NCBI GenBank assembly: GCA_964575845.1
Contig: CAZNSX010000006.1
Coordinates: 1-64,000, forward strand
Reading direction: 5' to 3'
Source: CAZNSX01 sp964575845
Lineage (GTDB): Bacteria; UBA8248; CAZNSX01
DNA: 64,000 nt
Shown: positions 18,449 to 26,591 of the stretch, in pieces
Position numbering within the stretch: position 1 is the stretch's first letter
Layout: every line of letters starts with the position of its first letter
Program-made: the position numbers and the translations under genes
The notes under the pieces: model-generated
Databases searched by the model: none
Told to the model about the DNA's origin: nothing
Seen by the model: only the letters and a program-made list of their open reading frames with translations

Positions 18449-19852
18449 TTATTCCTTCGGCAATGGAGGCAGACCATAACTGTCCCACTTCGCTCGAACC
18501 CCATCCAGCATCTCCTTGGGAGGCAGGGATATGGGTGGGTACGGATGTTTTCGGGTGGCATCTATGCCCATCTTAGAGCCGAAAACGCGCCGCTCCGCCG
18601 GCATTGAAGGGTCCAAAGAGTGACCTGTGCAGTCCGAGACGATCTCGATGTCACGGTCCGGCTGAACCCTGGTTGCCACATGCCACTCGACATCGGCTGG
18701 GTCATAGACATCGCAGTCGTCCTCGACCACGATCAGCTGCTTGCAGCCAACAGGATAGGCACTCCAGCATCCATGGAATACCTGCTTCACGTGCCCTGGC
18801 ATCTGTTTTTTAATGCTGACCACCACATGGTACTGGGCTCCCATTTCCGTCACGCAAACAGCCTTCACCCCGGGGATGCCGTGACGTTTCAGGGCACCCA
18901 TAAGGATAACCTCGAGGGCGATGTCCTTCATGCGGCTGCCCTCGCTGGGAGGTTTCTGTTCTATGTAGGCCTGGTAGATGGGGTTATCGCGGAAGGTGAG
19001 GGCGGTGACCTCGATGAAAGGGCGCTCACCCGCGGGGCCCATAAAACCGGCGAACTCTCCGAAGGGACCTTCTTCCTCTCGCTGGTGAGGAGGCACCCGC
19101 CCCTCTATGACGATCTCCGAGGTCGCGGGCACTTCCAGGTCGACGGTCTTGCACTTGACAAGCTCTATGGGTTCCTCTTTCAAACCGCCGGCCACATCCA
19201 GCTCATCCATTCCGTAAGGTATCCGAGCGGTGGATGTCATGCACACGGTGGGGTCCGGGCCGATGCAGGCGGCAACCTCCATCGGGCGGTTCAGGCTCTC
19301 ATACTTCCGGTAGTGGATTCCCACATGCTTAGCCGGCAGGATGAGGATGCCCAGCCTGCGCGGTCCCTTGAGCTGCATGCGGTAAACCCCGACATTGCGC
19401 TCACCAGTGTCAGGATCTTTGGTGAAAACGCAGCCTGCCGAGATGTAAGGCCCTGGGTCCAGGGCCGGCGTCCAGACCGGGATGGGGAGCTTGGTGAGGT
19501 CCACCTCATCCCCAAGCAAGACGTTCTCGTGACACGCTCCTGCATCCACCAAAAGGGGCTTGCGGGGATACTCCAGGGCATGGACCCAATGCTTGTGAAT
19601 AGCCTTCTGGGGCACATCCAGGGCGATTGCGTATATCTCCCGCAAACCGGCTATGGCGCCCACCGCCACAGGGATATCGAAGCCCCTCACATTATCGAAA
19701 ACAATCGCATAGCGGTGCTCGGGAGGAAGGTTCATGGTGTGGCGGGCAATGCAGGTGAGCTCCCAGTCCTTATCTACAGGCGCCCTAATCCTGTGGAGGC
19801 GTCCCTTAGCCTCGAGCACCCCTATCAAGCTGCGGAAATCAGGGATTGCCAT
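18449..19852 (-). CDS. UbiD-family prenyl-FMN-dependent decarboxylase
   Basis: The 467-residue protein shows the UbiD catalytic residues: Arg158 in VGVYRMQLKG, and Glu261 and Glu266 in REEEGPFGEF, matching the Glu-Arg-Glu set of Fdc1. Family landmarks also include VDAGACHENVLLG and PPHQREEEGPFGEF. Such enzymes reversibly decarboxylate aromatic or alpha,beta-unsaturated acids in the cytoplasm with prenylated FMN. The UbiX prenyltransferase is not in the window. It lies 15 bases after the XRE-cupin regulator, with the nitrilase following, so a nitrile-to-acid-to-alkene/arene route is conceivable (inference). Confidence 0.9.
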   Translation of the reverse strand: MAIPDFRSLIGVLEAKGRLHRIRAPVDKDWELTCIARHTMNLPPEHRYAIVFDNVRGFDIPVAVGAIAGLREIYAIALDVPQKAIHKHWVHALEYPRKPLLVDAGACHENVLLGDEVDLTKLPIPVWTPALDPGPYISAGCVFTKDPDTGERNVGVYRMQLKGPRRLGILILPAKHVGIHYRKYESLNRPMEVAACIGPDPTVCMTSTARIPYGMDELDVAGGLKEEPIELVKCKTVDLEVPATSEIVIEGRVPPHQREEEGPFGEFAGFMGPAGERPFIEVTALTFRDNPIYQAYIEQKPPSEGSRMKDIALEVILMGALKRHGIPGVKAVCVTEMGAQYHVVVSIKKQMPGHVKQVFHGCWSAYPVGCKQLIVVEDDCDVYDPADVEWHVATRVQPDRDIEIVSDCTGHSLDPSMPAERRVFGSKMGIDATRKHPYPPISLPPKEMLDGVRAKWDSYGLPPLPKE

Positions 19853-19867
19853 TCTTTTCTCCCCCTT

Positions 19868-20416
19868 CTAGGCCGAGAAAAAGGATGGCGGTGCCAGGGC
19901 AATTATTACCACCGCGGTCTTCCGGCCGGTGTTTTGTAGCCGGTGAGGAACGCTGCCGTCCCAGATGAAGCTGTCCCCTTCCTCCAGGTTGTAGGTCTGG
20001 CCCCCATAATTTGCCTGGACACTGCCCTCGACCACTAGGTGGCACTCCTTCCCCTCATGGGTGCGATGCTCCTTGGAGGATGCGCGGCCAGGAGGAATGC
20101 GCATGTAGAGCATCTCCAGGGAGTTCTGGCCATAGGGGGATAAAACCTCCACGCTGACGCCTTCCTCCCCCAATCGGACCTTGTGGCGTTGTGACCTCTG
20201 AATTATCCTGGGCTCCTCTTCCTCCCTGAGCAAAAGGTAGGGAAGGGGAACATCAAGAGCCTCGGCTATTTTCCCCAACGAACTGATAGAAGGAGAGCTG
20301 CGGTCGTTCTCGACCTGGCTGATAAACCCTCTGGAGAGGCCAGACGCCTCAGCGAGGTCGGGGATCGTCTTGCCCCGGAGCAAACGGATACTCCGAATCT
20401 TCTTGCCCAGCTTCAT
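19868..20416 (-). CDS. XRE-family regulator with C-terminal cupin
   Basis: The 182-residue protein has an N-terminal helix-turn-helix (residues 5-60; KTIPDLAEASGLSRGFISQVENDRSSPS) and a C-terminal cupin (about 105-175) with HRTHEGKECHLVVEG and GDSFIWDGSVPHRL. Such regulators bind DNA as dimers and sense a small ligand through the cupin barrel. It is first in the minus-strand unit with ubiD and nitrilase and probably controls it, perhaps also the divergent molybdoenzyme gene at 20912. A CTAAT-CTC-ATTAG palindrome 40 bases upstream is a candidate operator. Confidence 0.88.
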   Translation of the reverse strand: MKLGKKIRSIRLLRGKTIPDLAEASGLSRGFISQVENDRSSPSISSLGKIAEALDVPLPYLLLREEEEPRIIQRSQRHKVRLGEEGVSVEVLSPYGQNSLEMLYMRIPPGRASSKEHRTHEGKECHLVVEGSVQANYGGQTYNLEEGDSFIWDGSVPHRLQNTGRKTAVVIIALAPPSFFSA

Positions 20417-20911
20417 CTTACGGGAAGCTACCGGGTTCTTAAAAATTTCCCTTGACTAATCTCATTAGAGAGAGAAAAATTAGCTATATAAATAAAAATT
20501 TCATGCAGCTAAAATCTAGCGCTTCTCTCTATCATTTGTCAACACAATTTTCGGACCCGGAGGGAGATTTGGGCGCCAGCGTGGGTCGCCTTTCTCGGCG
20601 CTTTTCAGCTCTTGCCAAGAAAGAGGTGGCAACCGCTTACACAATTGCGGAAAGCGATTCGTACCGGGAGAGTTTCGACTTTGCAGCCCAAAGCACTGTG
20701 TTTCCATTTGGAGCCTCTGTGAAAAATCCTCCGCTGCACTCCCGTCAGAGTGGAGAGAGCCATGCCGGGAGCTTAAGGCTTCCCAAGGTTTGCTCATGTC
20801 CAATCGTTAAACTGAAATGATTCTCACGGAGAGGAACAGGATATTTTTTGCCAGTATGGGTTTTTGAAGCGAAGTGAGAGCGTATTGCGGGTATGAATAA
20901 GGAGGGGAACA
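20417..20911. other. Divergent promoter region between XRE-cupin and molybdoenzyme genes
   Basis: About 495 bases with no supported gene. The left third (20440-20520) is markedly AT-rich and holds the candidate operator. A 122-codon plus frame (20452-20820) lacks a ribosome site and shows no family resemblance. The right end carries AAGGAGGGGAACA before the ATG at 20912. Confidence 0.5.
20456..20468. promoter_or_regulatory. Candidate operator palindrome
   Basis: CTAAT, three-base spacer CTC, ATTAG: a perfect 5+5 inverted repeat of a size suited to an XRE dimer, sitting in the AT-rich promoter region 40 bases upstream of the regulator start. Assignment to that regulator is inference from position only. 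Confidence 0.35.
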
Positions 20912-23203
20912 ATGGCAAGAGGTGCTAGCACGAACGCCGGACGCAAAGAGGTCATCATCAAGACGCCCACGGGTCTTTGTAAGATGTGCGACCACGACCA
21001 ATGCCAGGTCAAGTGCGTCATCGAGAACGGTCGTCTTGTTCGCACAGAATCCATGCCAGCGGGCAACCCCTGGACAACGTGGTTCAAGATCGAGGGCTGT
21101 CGCAGGCAGCAGAACATAGTCGAGCTGGTTTATCACCCGGGCCGTCTCAATTATCCTCTCAAGCGAAAGAGCGCCCGCGGTGACAACAAATGGCAGCAGA
21201 TTTCCTGGGATGACGCCCTCGATGAGATTGCCGAGAAATTGGACAAGCTGCGCAAAGAGCACGGGGCCGAGACCCTGGCGGCCATCTGCGGCTTCTACAA
21301 TGAGCAATGGGACATCGGCCGCTTCATGCACCTTTTCGGCTCACCGAACATCGAGAGCTGTGACGCTCGCATTTGCGGCGGCCTCGAAGCCTTCCTGAAC
21401 GTCGTCACTTATGGCGGGGTGGCCCACTATGGGCCATGCGAGCCCGAGCACACCAAGCTCCTCGTGGTTTGGGCCGGGCGGCCTTCCATCACAAACCCCA
21501 TCAAGTGGGAGCGCGGCCGGAAGGTCGAGAAATTGATCATCGTAGACCCCCGCCGGATCGATGAGACGAAAAGGGCCGACATCCACCTCCGGCTCCGGCC
21601 CGGCACCGATGCCGCCCTGGGCCTGGGCTGGTTGCACGTGATCATCAATGAGGGGCTCTATGACAAGGAGTTCGTGGAAAAGTGGTGCCACGGGTTTGAC
21701 CAGCTCAAGGAGCGCGTCCAGAAATATCCGCCGCAGGTTGTGGAGGAGATCACCTGGGTGCCGAAGGAGAAGGTCGTTGAGGCAGCCCGCCTTTACGCCA
21801 CGACCAAGCCGGCCTACATCCAATGGGGCACGGCCAGCGGCTACTTCGGGCTGAATGCCGGGGAGGCCGAAAGGGTGCGTTGTGCCCTCCGGGCCGTCAC
21901 GGGCAACCTGGACGTCCCGGGAGGGAACGTATTTCTGCCGCCCCATAACTTCGTGCCCACGCTGGCCGAGCTCGAGCTTTCGGACGCCCTCCCCGAGGAA
22001 CAGATAAAGAAAACCCTGGGCGCGGCCTCTGGGCGTTTCCGGGTGATGTCCTGGGAGGGTTTCGACCTGCTAAAGAACAAGAAAAACGTCAGGGCCTGGG
22101 TCATTCGGGGAGCACCGTTGCCTTCCATATTCCATGCCATGAAGCACGGCGATCCCTATCCTGTCAAGGCGGCAATCATGCTCGGATGCAATCCCATCGT
22201 GACCGTCTCCAACTCACGTGGGGTCTATGAGGCCTTGAGCAAGCTGGATCTGTTGGTGTTCAGCGAGGTGGTGATGACCCCTTCCTCGGTCCTGGCCGAT
22301 TACGTTTTCCCGGTCACGATGTGGATCGAACGGCCGCAGGTCTCGTTCCTGGAGCACCAGAACCACATGATCACAGGCCTCAGGGTGCTGCCCAAGAAAG
22401 TGGAAGGCCAGTTCGACCGGGGCGATGACTATGACCTCTTCCGCGGCCTGGGGATACGCCTCGGACAGGAGGAGCACTGGCCATGGAAGGACCTCGATGA
22501 GTGCTACGACTGGCGTTTCTCCAAGATCAACACGACCTTTGAGGAGTTCGTCGAGAAGGAAGGATGGCGGACGCGGCCCCTCGAGTACAGGTCTTACGAG
22601 AAGAGGGGAGGCTTCAATACACCGACTGGAAAAGTGGAGCTCTACTCGACCATTTTCGAGAAGCTGGGATACGACCCCGTTCCCGACTACGAGGAGCCGG
22701 CCGAGAGCTCGGTGCGCACGCCGGAGCTCGCCGCCGAATATCCATACATCCTTATCAGCACGAAGCCGCGTGTTTACCTGCACAGCTCCCAGCGGTACTC
22801 CAAGGGGCTAAGGAAGCACCATCCTGAGGCCTTTTGCGAGATCCACCCCGAGACCGCGGCTAAACACGGCATCAAGGAGGGCGACTATTTCTGGATCGAG
22901 ACCAAGCGCGGGCGCATCTACCAGAAGGCGAGACTATTCGAGGGGATGGACCCCCGGGTCATAAACCCCGACTTCGGGTGGTGGTACCCGGAAGAGGACG
23001 GGGCATACCCCAATCTCTTCGGGGCCTGGCGCTCCAACTCAAACGTGCTGACCTCGGATGACCTCGAGCACTGCGGGGAGAGTTGCGGGAACTGGTACCT
23101 GGGGGTGGTCCAGGCCAAGGTCTATCGCTGCGAGGATGGCAAGAAGCCCGACATCTCAGAACTCTCCATCCCGGAGCGGATGCCCTCCCCGCCCGAGCCC
23201 TGA
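20912..23203 (+). CDS. Molybdopterin oxidoreductase, DMSO-reductase family (first of four)
   Basis: The 763-residue protein has an N-terminal [4Fe-4S] motif with unusual spacing (Cys23-x2-Cys26-x4-Cys31, then Cys63 in IEGC; Cys35 is a further candidate) and a likely Mo/W ligand Cys155 in SCDARICGG. The pterin-binding C-terminal domain ends ...CGESCGNWYLG. No twin-arginine signal is present, so it is cytoplasmic. No membrane or NrfC-like subunit is adjacent; the next gene encodes a CCG-domain iron-sulfur protein that may be its electron partner. Single-subunit enzymes of this size include acetylene hydratase and other non-respiratory members, and the reaction cannot be named. AAGGAGGGG precedes the ATG. 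It is clearly paralogous to the enzyme at 26592. Confidence 0.9.
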   Translation: MARGASTNAGRKEVIIKTPTGLCKMCDHDQCQVKCVIENGRLVRTESMPAGNPWTTWFKIEGCRRQQNIVELVYHPGRLNYPLKRKSARGDNKWQQISWDDALDEIAEKLDKLRKEHGAETLAAICGFYNEQWDIGRFMHLFGSPNIESCDARICGGLEAFLNVVTYGGVAHYGPCEPEHTKLLVVWAGRPSITNPIKWERGRKVEKLIIVDPRRIDETKRADIHLRLRPGTDAALGLGWLHVIINEGLYDKEFVEKWCHGFDQLKERVQKYPPQVVEEITWVPKEKVVEAARLYATTKPAYIQWGTASGYFGLNAGEAERVRCALRAVTGNLDVPGGNVFLPPHNFVPTLAELELSDALPEEQIKKTLGAASGRFRVMSWEGFDLLKNKKNVRAWVIRGAPLPSIFHAMKHGDPYPVKAAIMLGCNPIVTVSNSRGVYEALSKLDLLVFSEVVMTPSSVLADYVFPVTMWIERPQVSFLEHQNHMITGLRVLPKKVEGQFDRGDDYDLFRGLGIRLGQEEHWPWKDLDECYDWRFSKINTTFEEFVEKEGWRTRPLEYRSYEKRGGFNTPTGKVELYSTIFEKLGYDPVPDYEEPAESSVRTPELAAEYPYILISTKPRVYLHSSQRYSKGLRKHHPEAFCEIHPETAAKHGIKEGDYFWIETKRGRIYQKARLFEGMDPRVINPDFGWWYPEEDGAYPNLFGAWRSNSNVLTSDDLEHCGESCGNWYLGVVQAKVYRCEDGKKPDISELSIPERMPSPPEP

Positions 23204-23260
23204 GAGGAGACTCGCGAGCCGCATCGGTTGCGTTCGCTTGCGGCTAAGGGGACCAGACCC

Positions 23261-24583
23261 GTGAGCAAAGGCGCCGGAGCGCCCGCTGATGTCACTGGAG
23301 CAAGGGGAGGATTACTGAAGAGAAAGGTGCGCTCCAAAGACAAGGAAATTGAACAACCTTCCGTCTTCACTCTCGACTTCAAGCGCAAGCTTGGGGTGTG
23401 CCTGAACTGTGGTCGCTGCGAGCGACTCTGCCCCATGTTCTCCCGCCTGAGGGAGGTCGCCGAGGGGAGGGGCGAGGGAGAAGCTTCTCTCAGCGATGCC
23501 CATTGCCTTGAGCTCATCGACCTCTGCTGCGACTGCAAGCTATGCATATTCGGCTGCCCCGAGCGCTATGACATTCCTGAGGAGATACGCCGGGCTAAAG
23601 CCAGCCGGTTGGAAAGGTTCGGCCGCACCATTTGCAGCCGGCTTCTGATGAATCCCGAGCGCCTTGGAAGGGCGGGCAATAGCCTCTGGCCTATCTCTAA
23701 TTATATGGTGGGGAATCCCCTCAGTCGGTGGGCCGCGGAGAAGTTCCTGGGAATTGCCGGAAAGCGCCCGTTGCCTCATTTCGCAAGGCGATCTCTGCGA
23801 GGGTGGTTCGAGAGTCGCAGGCCCGGGACTCGCAGACTCAATGGGGGAATCAGTGGTAAGGTTGCCCTGTTCGCCGGCTGCTATAGCATGTACTTCGAGC
23901 CATCCGTCGCGATCACGGCTTGGGAGATTCTCGAAGGCTGCGGCCTTCAGCTTGTGCTCCCGGAGCAGAGCTGCTGTGGGCTGCCCAGGTTGGTTGAGGG
24001 GGATCGGGAAGGGGCCCTGGAATCCATCCGGGATAATCTCGCGAGTCTGGCCCGAGTTGTCATGCAAGGGTATGACCTCCTCACTCTTTGCAATAGCTGC
24101 GCCGTGATGTTCTTCTTCGAATATCCCGACCTCGTGCGGGGAGACGAAGCGCTCCTCGTTGCCGATGCCACCCACGACCTCCTGCAATACATGGCCTTGC
24201 TGCAACAGAAGGGGAGGCTGGCCCTCAGTTTAAGACCGCACCCTGCGAGGGTTGCCTATTATGTCTCATGCCACCGCAAGGTATTGCAGGTCGGGGCTCC
24301 GGCGCTGGCACTGCTTCAGATGATCCCCGAGCTTGAGGTTGAACCGGTAGATATCGGCTGCTGCGGGTTCGGGGGCGCATGGGGGTTCCAGAAGAAAAAC
24401 TACGAAATATCCTTGGGCTGGGGAAATCAGCTTTTCGAAGAGCTCAAGAAAGGGGCGTGGGATGCGGTGGTCACAGAATGCGCCCTTTGCAGAGACCAGA
24501 TTCGAGCAGGAACGGGTCTAAGAGTTTTTCACCCCCTGGAGCTGATGCTCAGGTCGCACTCAAGGAGGGGGGGAAGCGGGTGA
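23261..24583 (+). CDS. Iron-sulfur protein with two 4Fe-4S motifs and two CCG domains (HdrD/GlpC-like)
   Basis: About 440 residues. The N-terminal part has two ferredoxin motifs, CLNCGRCERLCP and CCDCKLCIFGCPE. The C-terminal part has two cysteine-rich CCG domains (LPEQSCCGLPRL and VDIGCCGFGGAWGF) as in heterodisulfide reductase HdrD/HdrB, GlpC and LutA. It probably carries electrons between the preceding molybdoenzyme and a quinone or disulfide carrier. The start is uncertain: GTG at 23261 is chosen, while TTG at 23228 and a start nearer 23315 after GGGGAGG are alternatives. It follows the molybdoenzyme gene by 57 bases, pointing to one transcript. Confidence 0.85.
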   Translation: MSKGAGAPADVTGARGGLLKRKVRSKDKEIEQPSVFTLDFKRKLGVCLNCGRCERLCPMFSRLREVAEGRGEGEASLSDAHCLELIDLCCDCKLCIFGCPERYDIPEEIRRAKASRLERFGRTICSRLLMNPERLGRAGNSLWPISNYMVGNPLSRWAAEKFLGIAGKRPLPHFARRSLRGWFESRRPGTRRLNGGISGKVALFAGCYSMYFEPSVAITAWEILEGCGLQLVLPEQSCCGLPRLVEGDREGALESIRDNLASLARVVMQGYDLLTLCNSCAVMFFFEYPDLVRGDEALLVADATHDLLQYMALLQQKGRLALSLRPHPARVAYYVSCHRKVLQVGAPALALLQMIPELEVEPVDIGCCGFGGAWGFQKKNYEISLGWGNQLFEELKKGAWDAVVTECALCRDQIRAGTGLRVFHPLELMLRSHSRRGGSG

Positions 24584-24709
24584 GGTCGGCAATATGAAAG
24601 CCGGGCTTGAGTCTCCAGCCAGGATGGTCACGGTAGATCTTTCCCCGTCTGATATCGGGAAGAGGTATAATCCTGAAAAATAGGCCAACCCTTAACCAGG
24701 AGGTTTTCC

Positions 24710-26104
24710 ATGGCTCTCCGTGAGACCCACCCAGCTTCCGGCGGGGACGAGATCTCCCCTGATCTCATCCGTCAGTTAGACGCGCGCCACGTCTGGCATC
24801 CGGTCACCCAGCACGCCGTCCTGGAAACGCGTCCTCTCCTCCTCATCAGAGAGGCCCGTGGTGCCTGCGTCTACGACGCGGAGGGGCGGGAGTACCTCGA
24901 CGCCATGGCAGGCCTCTGGTGCGTGAACATAGGATACGGCCGCAAGGAGGTGGCGGATGCCGCCTACGAGCAGATGTTGAAGCTCTCCTATTACCCTAAT
25001 ACCCAGATGACCGAGCCGGCGGCGCTACTGGCCGAGAAAGTGGCGAGCATCGCGCCCGGTAACCTCGAGCGGACCTTCTTCACCAACAGCGGTTCTGAGG
25101 CCGTGGAGACGGCCCTGAAGATCGCGCGCCAGTATGCCCGCCAGGTCCATCGCGGCCAGAATCGCTACAAGGTCGTCGCGCGCTACCGCGGCTATCACGG
25201 CTGGACCTTGGGAGCGCTCTCGGCAACCGGCCAGATGCGCCGTCGCAACGCCTTCGAACCACTGGTGCCGGGCTTCTTCCACGCCCGCCCGCCCGATTGC
25301 TATCGCTGCCCCTGGGGCCAGAAAATTGAGAGCTGCGAGCTTGAGTGCGCGGATGAGGTGGAGGAGATAATCCGCTTTCAGGGTCCGGAGACGGTGGCGG
25401 CCGTGATTGCCGAACCCATCATAGGCGGGGGAGGGGTGATCCCTTCGCCTGAGGGCTACCTGCAGAAGCTGCGCGCCGCCTGCGACCGCTACGGAGTGCT
25501 CCTCATCTTCGATGAGGTCATCACCGGCTTCGGCCGGACGGGGGAGCTCTTTGCCGGGATCCTCTATGGCGTCCAGGCCGACATCATGACTATGGCCAAG
25601 GGGCTGAGCAGCGCCTATCTCCCGCTGGCGGGCACGATCACCACGCCGGAGGTCTTCGAGGCCTTCTTTGCCGAGGACGACCCCGAGGCTCTGCTTGTGA
25701 ACCTGTCCACCTTCGGGGGCCATCCCGTGGCGTGTGCTGCGGGGCTCGCAAACTTGGAGGTCCTCCTCCGGGAGCGCCTCTGGGAGAACGCGCGGACTGT
25801 GGGCGCCCACCTGGGCCAGGCCCTGAATGGGCTCCGTGAGCTCTCCTGTGTGGGCGACGTGCGGGGGCGGGGTTTGCTTTGGGCCGTAGAGATCGTGGAG
25901 GATTCGGGGGCGCCGGTGTCAGATGCAGTCATGAATCAGGTCCTTGCCCGGTGTCGTCAGGCTGGCGTCATCATCAGCAAGAACGCCGAGACCGTGGCGG
26001 GCTTTGCCAACGTCATAACCCTCGCGCCGCCCCTTGTCCTCACCAAAGACCAGGCGGACCAGATCGTCAAGGTGCTGAAGGAGGCGCTCACGCAGGTTGC
26101 CTGA
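24710..26104 (+). CDS. Class III PLP-dependent aminotransferase
   Basis: The 464-residue enzyme has the class III signature LLIFDEVITGFGRTGELF (Asp268) and the PLP lysine Lys297 in IMTMAKGLS, with TFFTNSGSEAVETALK as the phosphate-binding loop. It carries the Cys-rich insertion (PPDCYRCPWGQ...CELEC) seen in omega-aminotransferases of the beta-alanine:pyruvate and taurine:pyruvate group. It probably transfers the amino group of an omega-amino acid or amine to pyruvate or 2-oxoglutarate. CAGGAGG precedes the ATG; a TATAAT hexamer at 24666-24671 lacks a recognisable -35. It sits between two molybdoenzyme genes, so it may feed an aldehyde into the same pathway (inference). Confidence 0.9.
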   Translation: MALRETHPASGGDEISPDLIRQLDARHVWHPVTQHAVLETRPLLLIREARGACVYDAEGREYLDAMAGLWCVNIGYGRKEVADAAYEQMLKLSYYPNTQMTEPAALLAEKVASIAPGNLERTFFTNSGSEAVETALKIARQYARQVHRGQNRYKVVARYRGYHGWTLGALSATGQMRRRNAFEPLVPGFFHARPPDCYRCPWGQKIESCELECADEVEEIIRFQGPETVAAVIAEPIIGGGGVIPSPEGYLQKLRAACDRYGVLLIFDEVITGFGRTGELFAGILYGVQADIMTMAKGLSSAYLPLAGTITTPEVFEAFFAEDDPEALLVNLSTFGGHPVACAAGLANLEVLLRERLWENARTVGAHLGQALNGLRELSCVGDVRGRGLLWAVEIVEDSGAPVSDAVMNQVLARCRQAGVIISKNAETVAGFANVITLAPPLVLTKDQADQIVKVLKEALTQVA

Positions 26105-26591
26105 TTTGGGGCGGGAGTCAGGGGGACGGCTCCGCGTTCGATAGAGGCAAGCGCAGGGGCTCCCCCGCGCGGCCGAGCTCGCCGATTTCCGGCGGGACAT
26201 CAGAGGATAGCGAGACCAGAAGGAAGCGAAGCTTTTCTCGTTGACAGATTTTGTCTCCTTTTAGTATCCTTGCGTCAACACAAGTACGACAAAAGTGGAT
26301 GTCAGGCTCCCTTTGGGTCAGTTCCCAATTTGGTGGCAGGACCGAAAGAACCTTGCGGCTGAGGCTTCGGGAACAACCCCTGCTAGACGGCTGCGCCTTC
26401 TAGTAGCTGTCCTTTCAGCGCGTCCGCCTGAGCTCATCCAAACACTTTAAGCCCTTTCGTCCCATGGAGATAGGAGGACAGGGAGAAAGCCGCTCGCCTC
26501 AAACGGAAACACTTGAGAGATGTCTTAGGGGATATCGAGAAGTTCGCGGAGTACGGGCTGCTATGAAGTCAATCCAGAGGGTGGAAATGAG
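26105..26591. other. Long leader/intergenic region with a sigma70-like promoter
   Basis: About 490 bases between the aminotransferase and the second molybdoenzyme. It holds a promoter at 26241-26270, after which more than 300 bases run to the next start codon without a supported gene. The leader contains no obvious riboswitch that I can name. It may hold regulatory structure. Confidence 0.45.
26241..26270 (+). promoter_or_regulatory. Sigma70-like promoter
   Basis: A perfect -35 hexamer TTGACA (26241-26246), an 18-base spacer and a -10 TATCCT (26265-26270, 4 of 6 matches). It would start a transcript about 315 bases upstream of the second DMSO-reductase-family gene. Confidence 0.5.

Noticed and set aside
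18620..19939. 439-codon plus frame
   Set aside because: Antisense shadow of the UbiD-family gene with no ribosome site.
24666..24671. TATAAT as an aminotransferase promoter
   Set aside because: No -35 hexamer at 16-18 bases upstream; kept only as a note.
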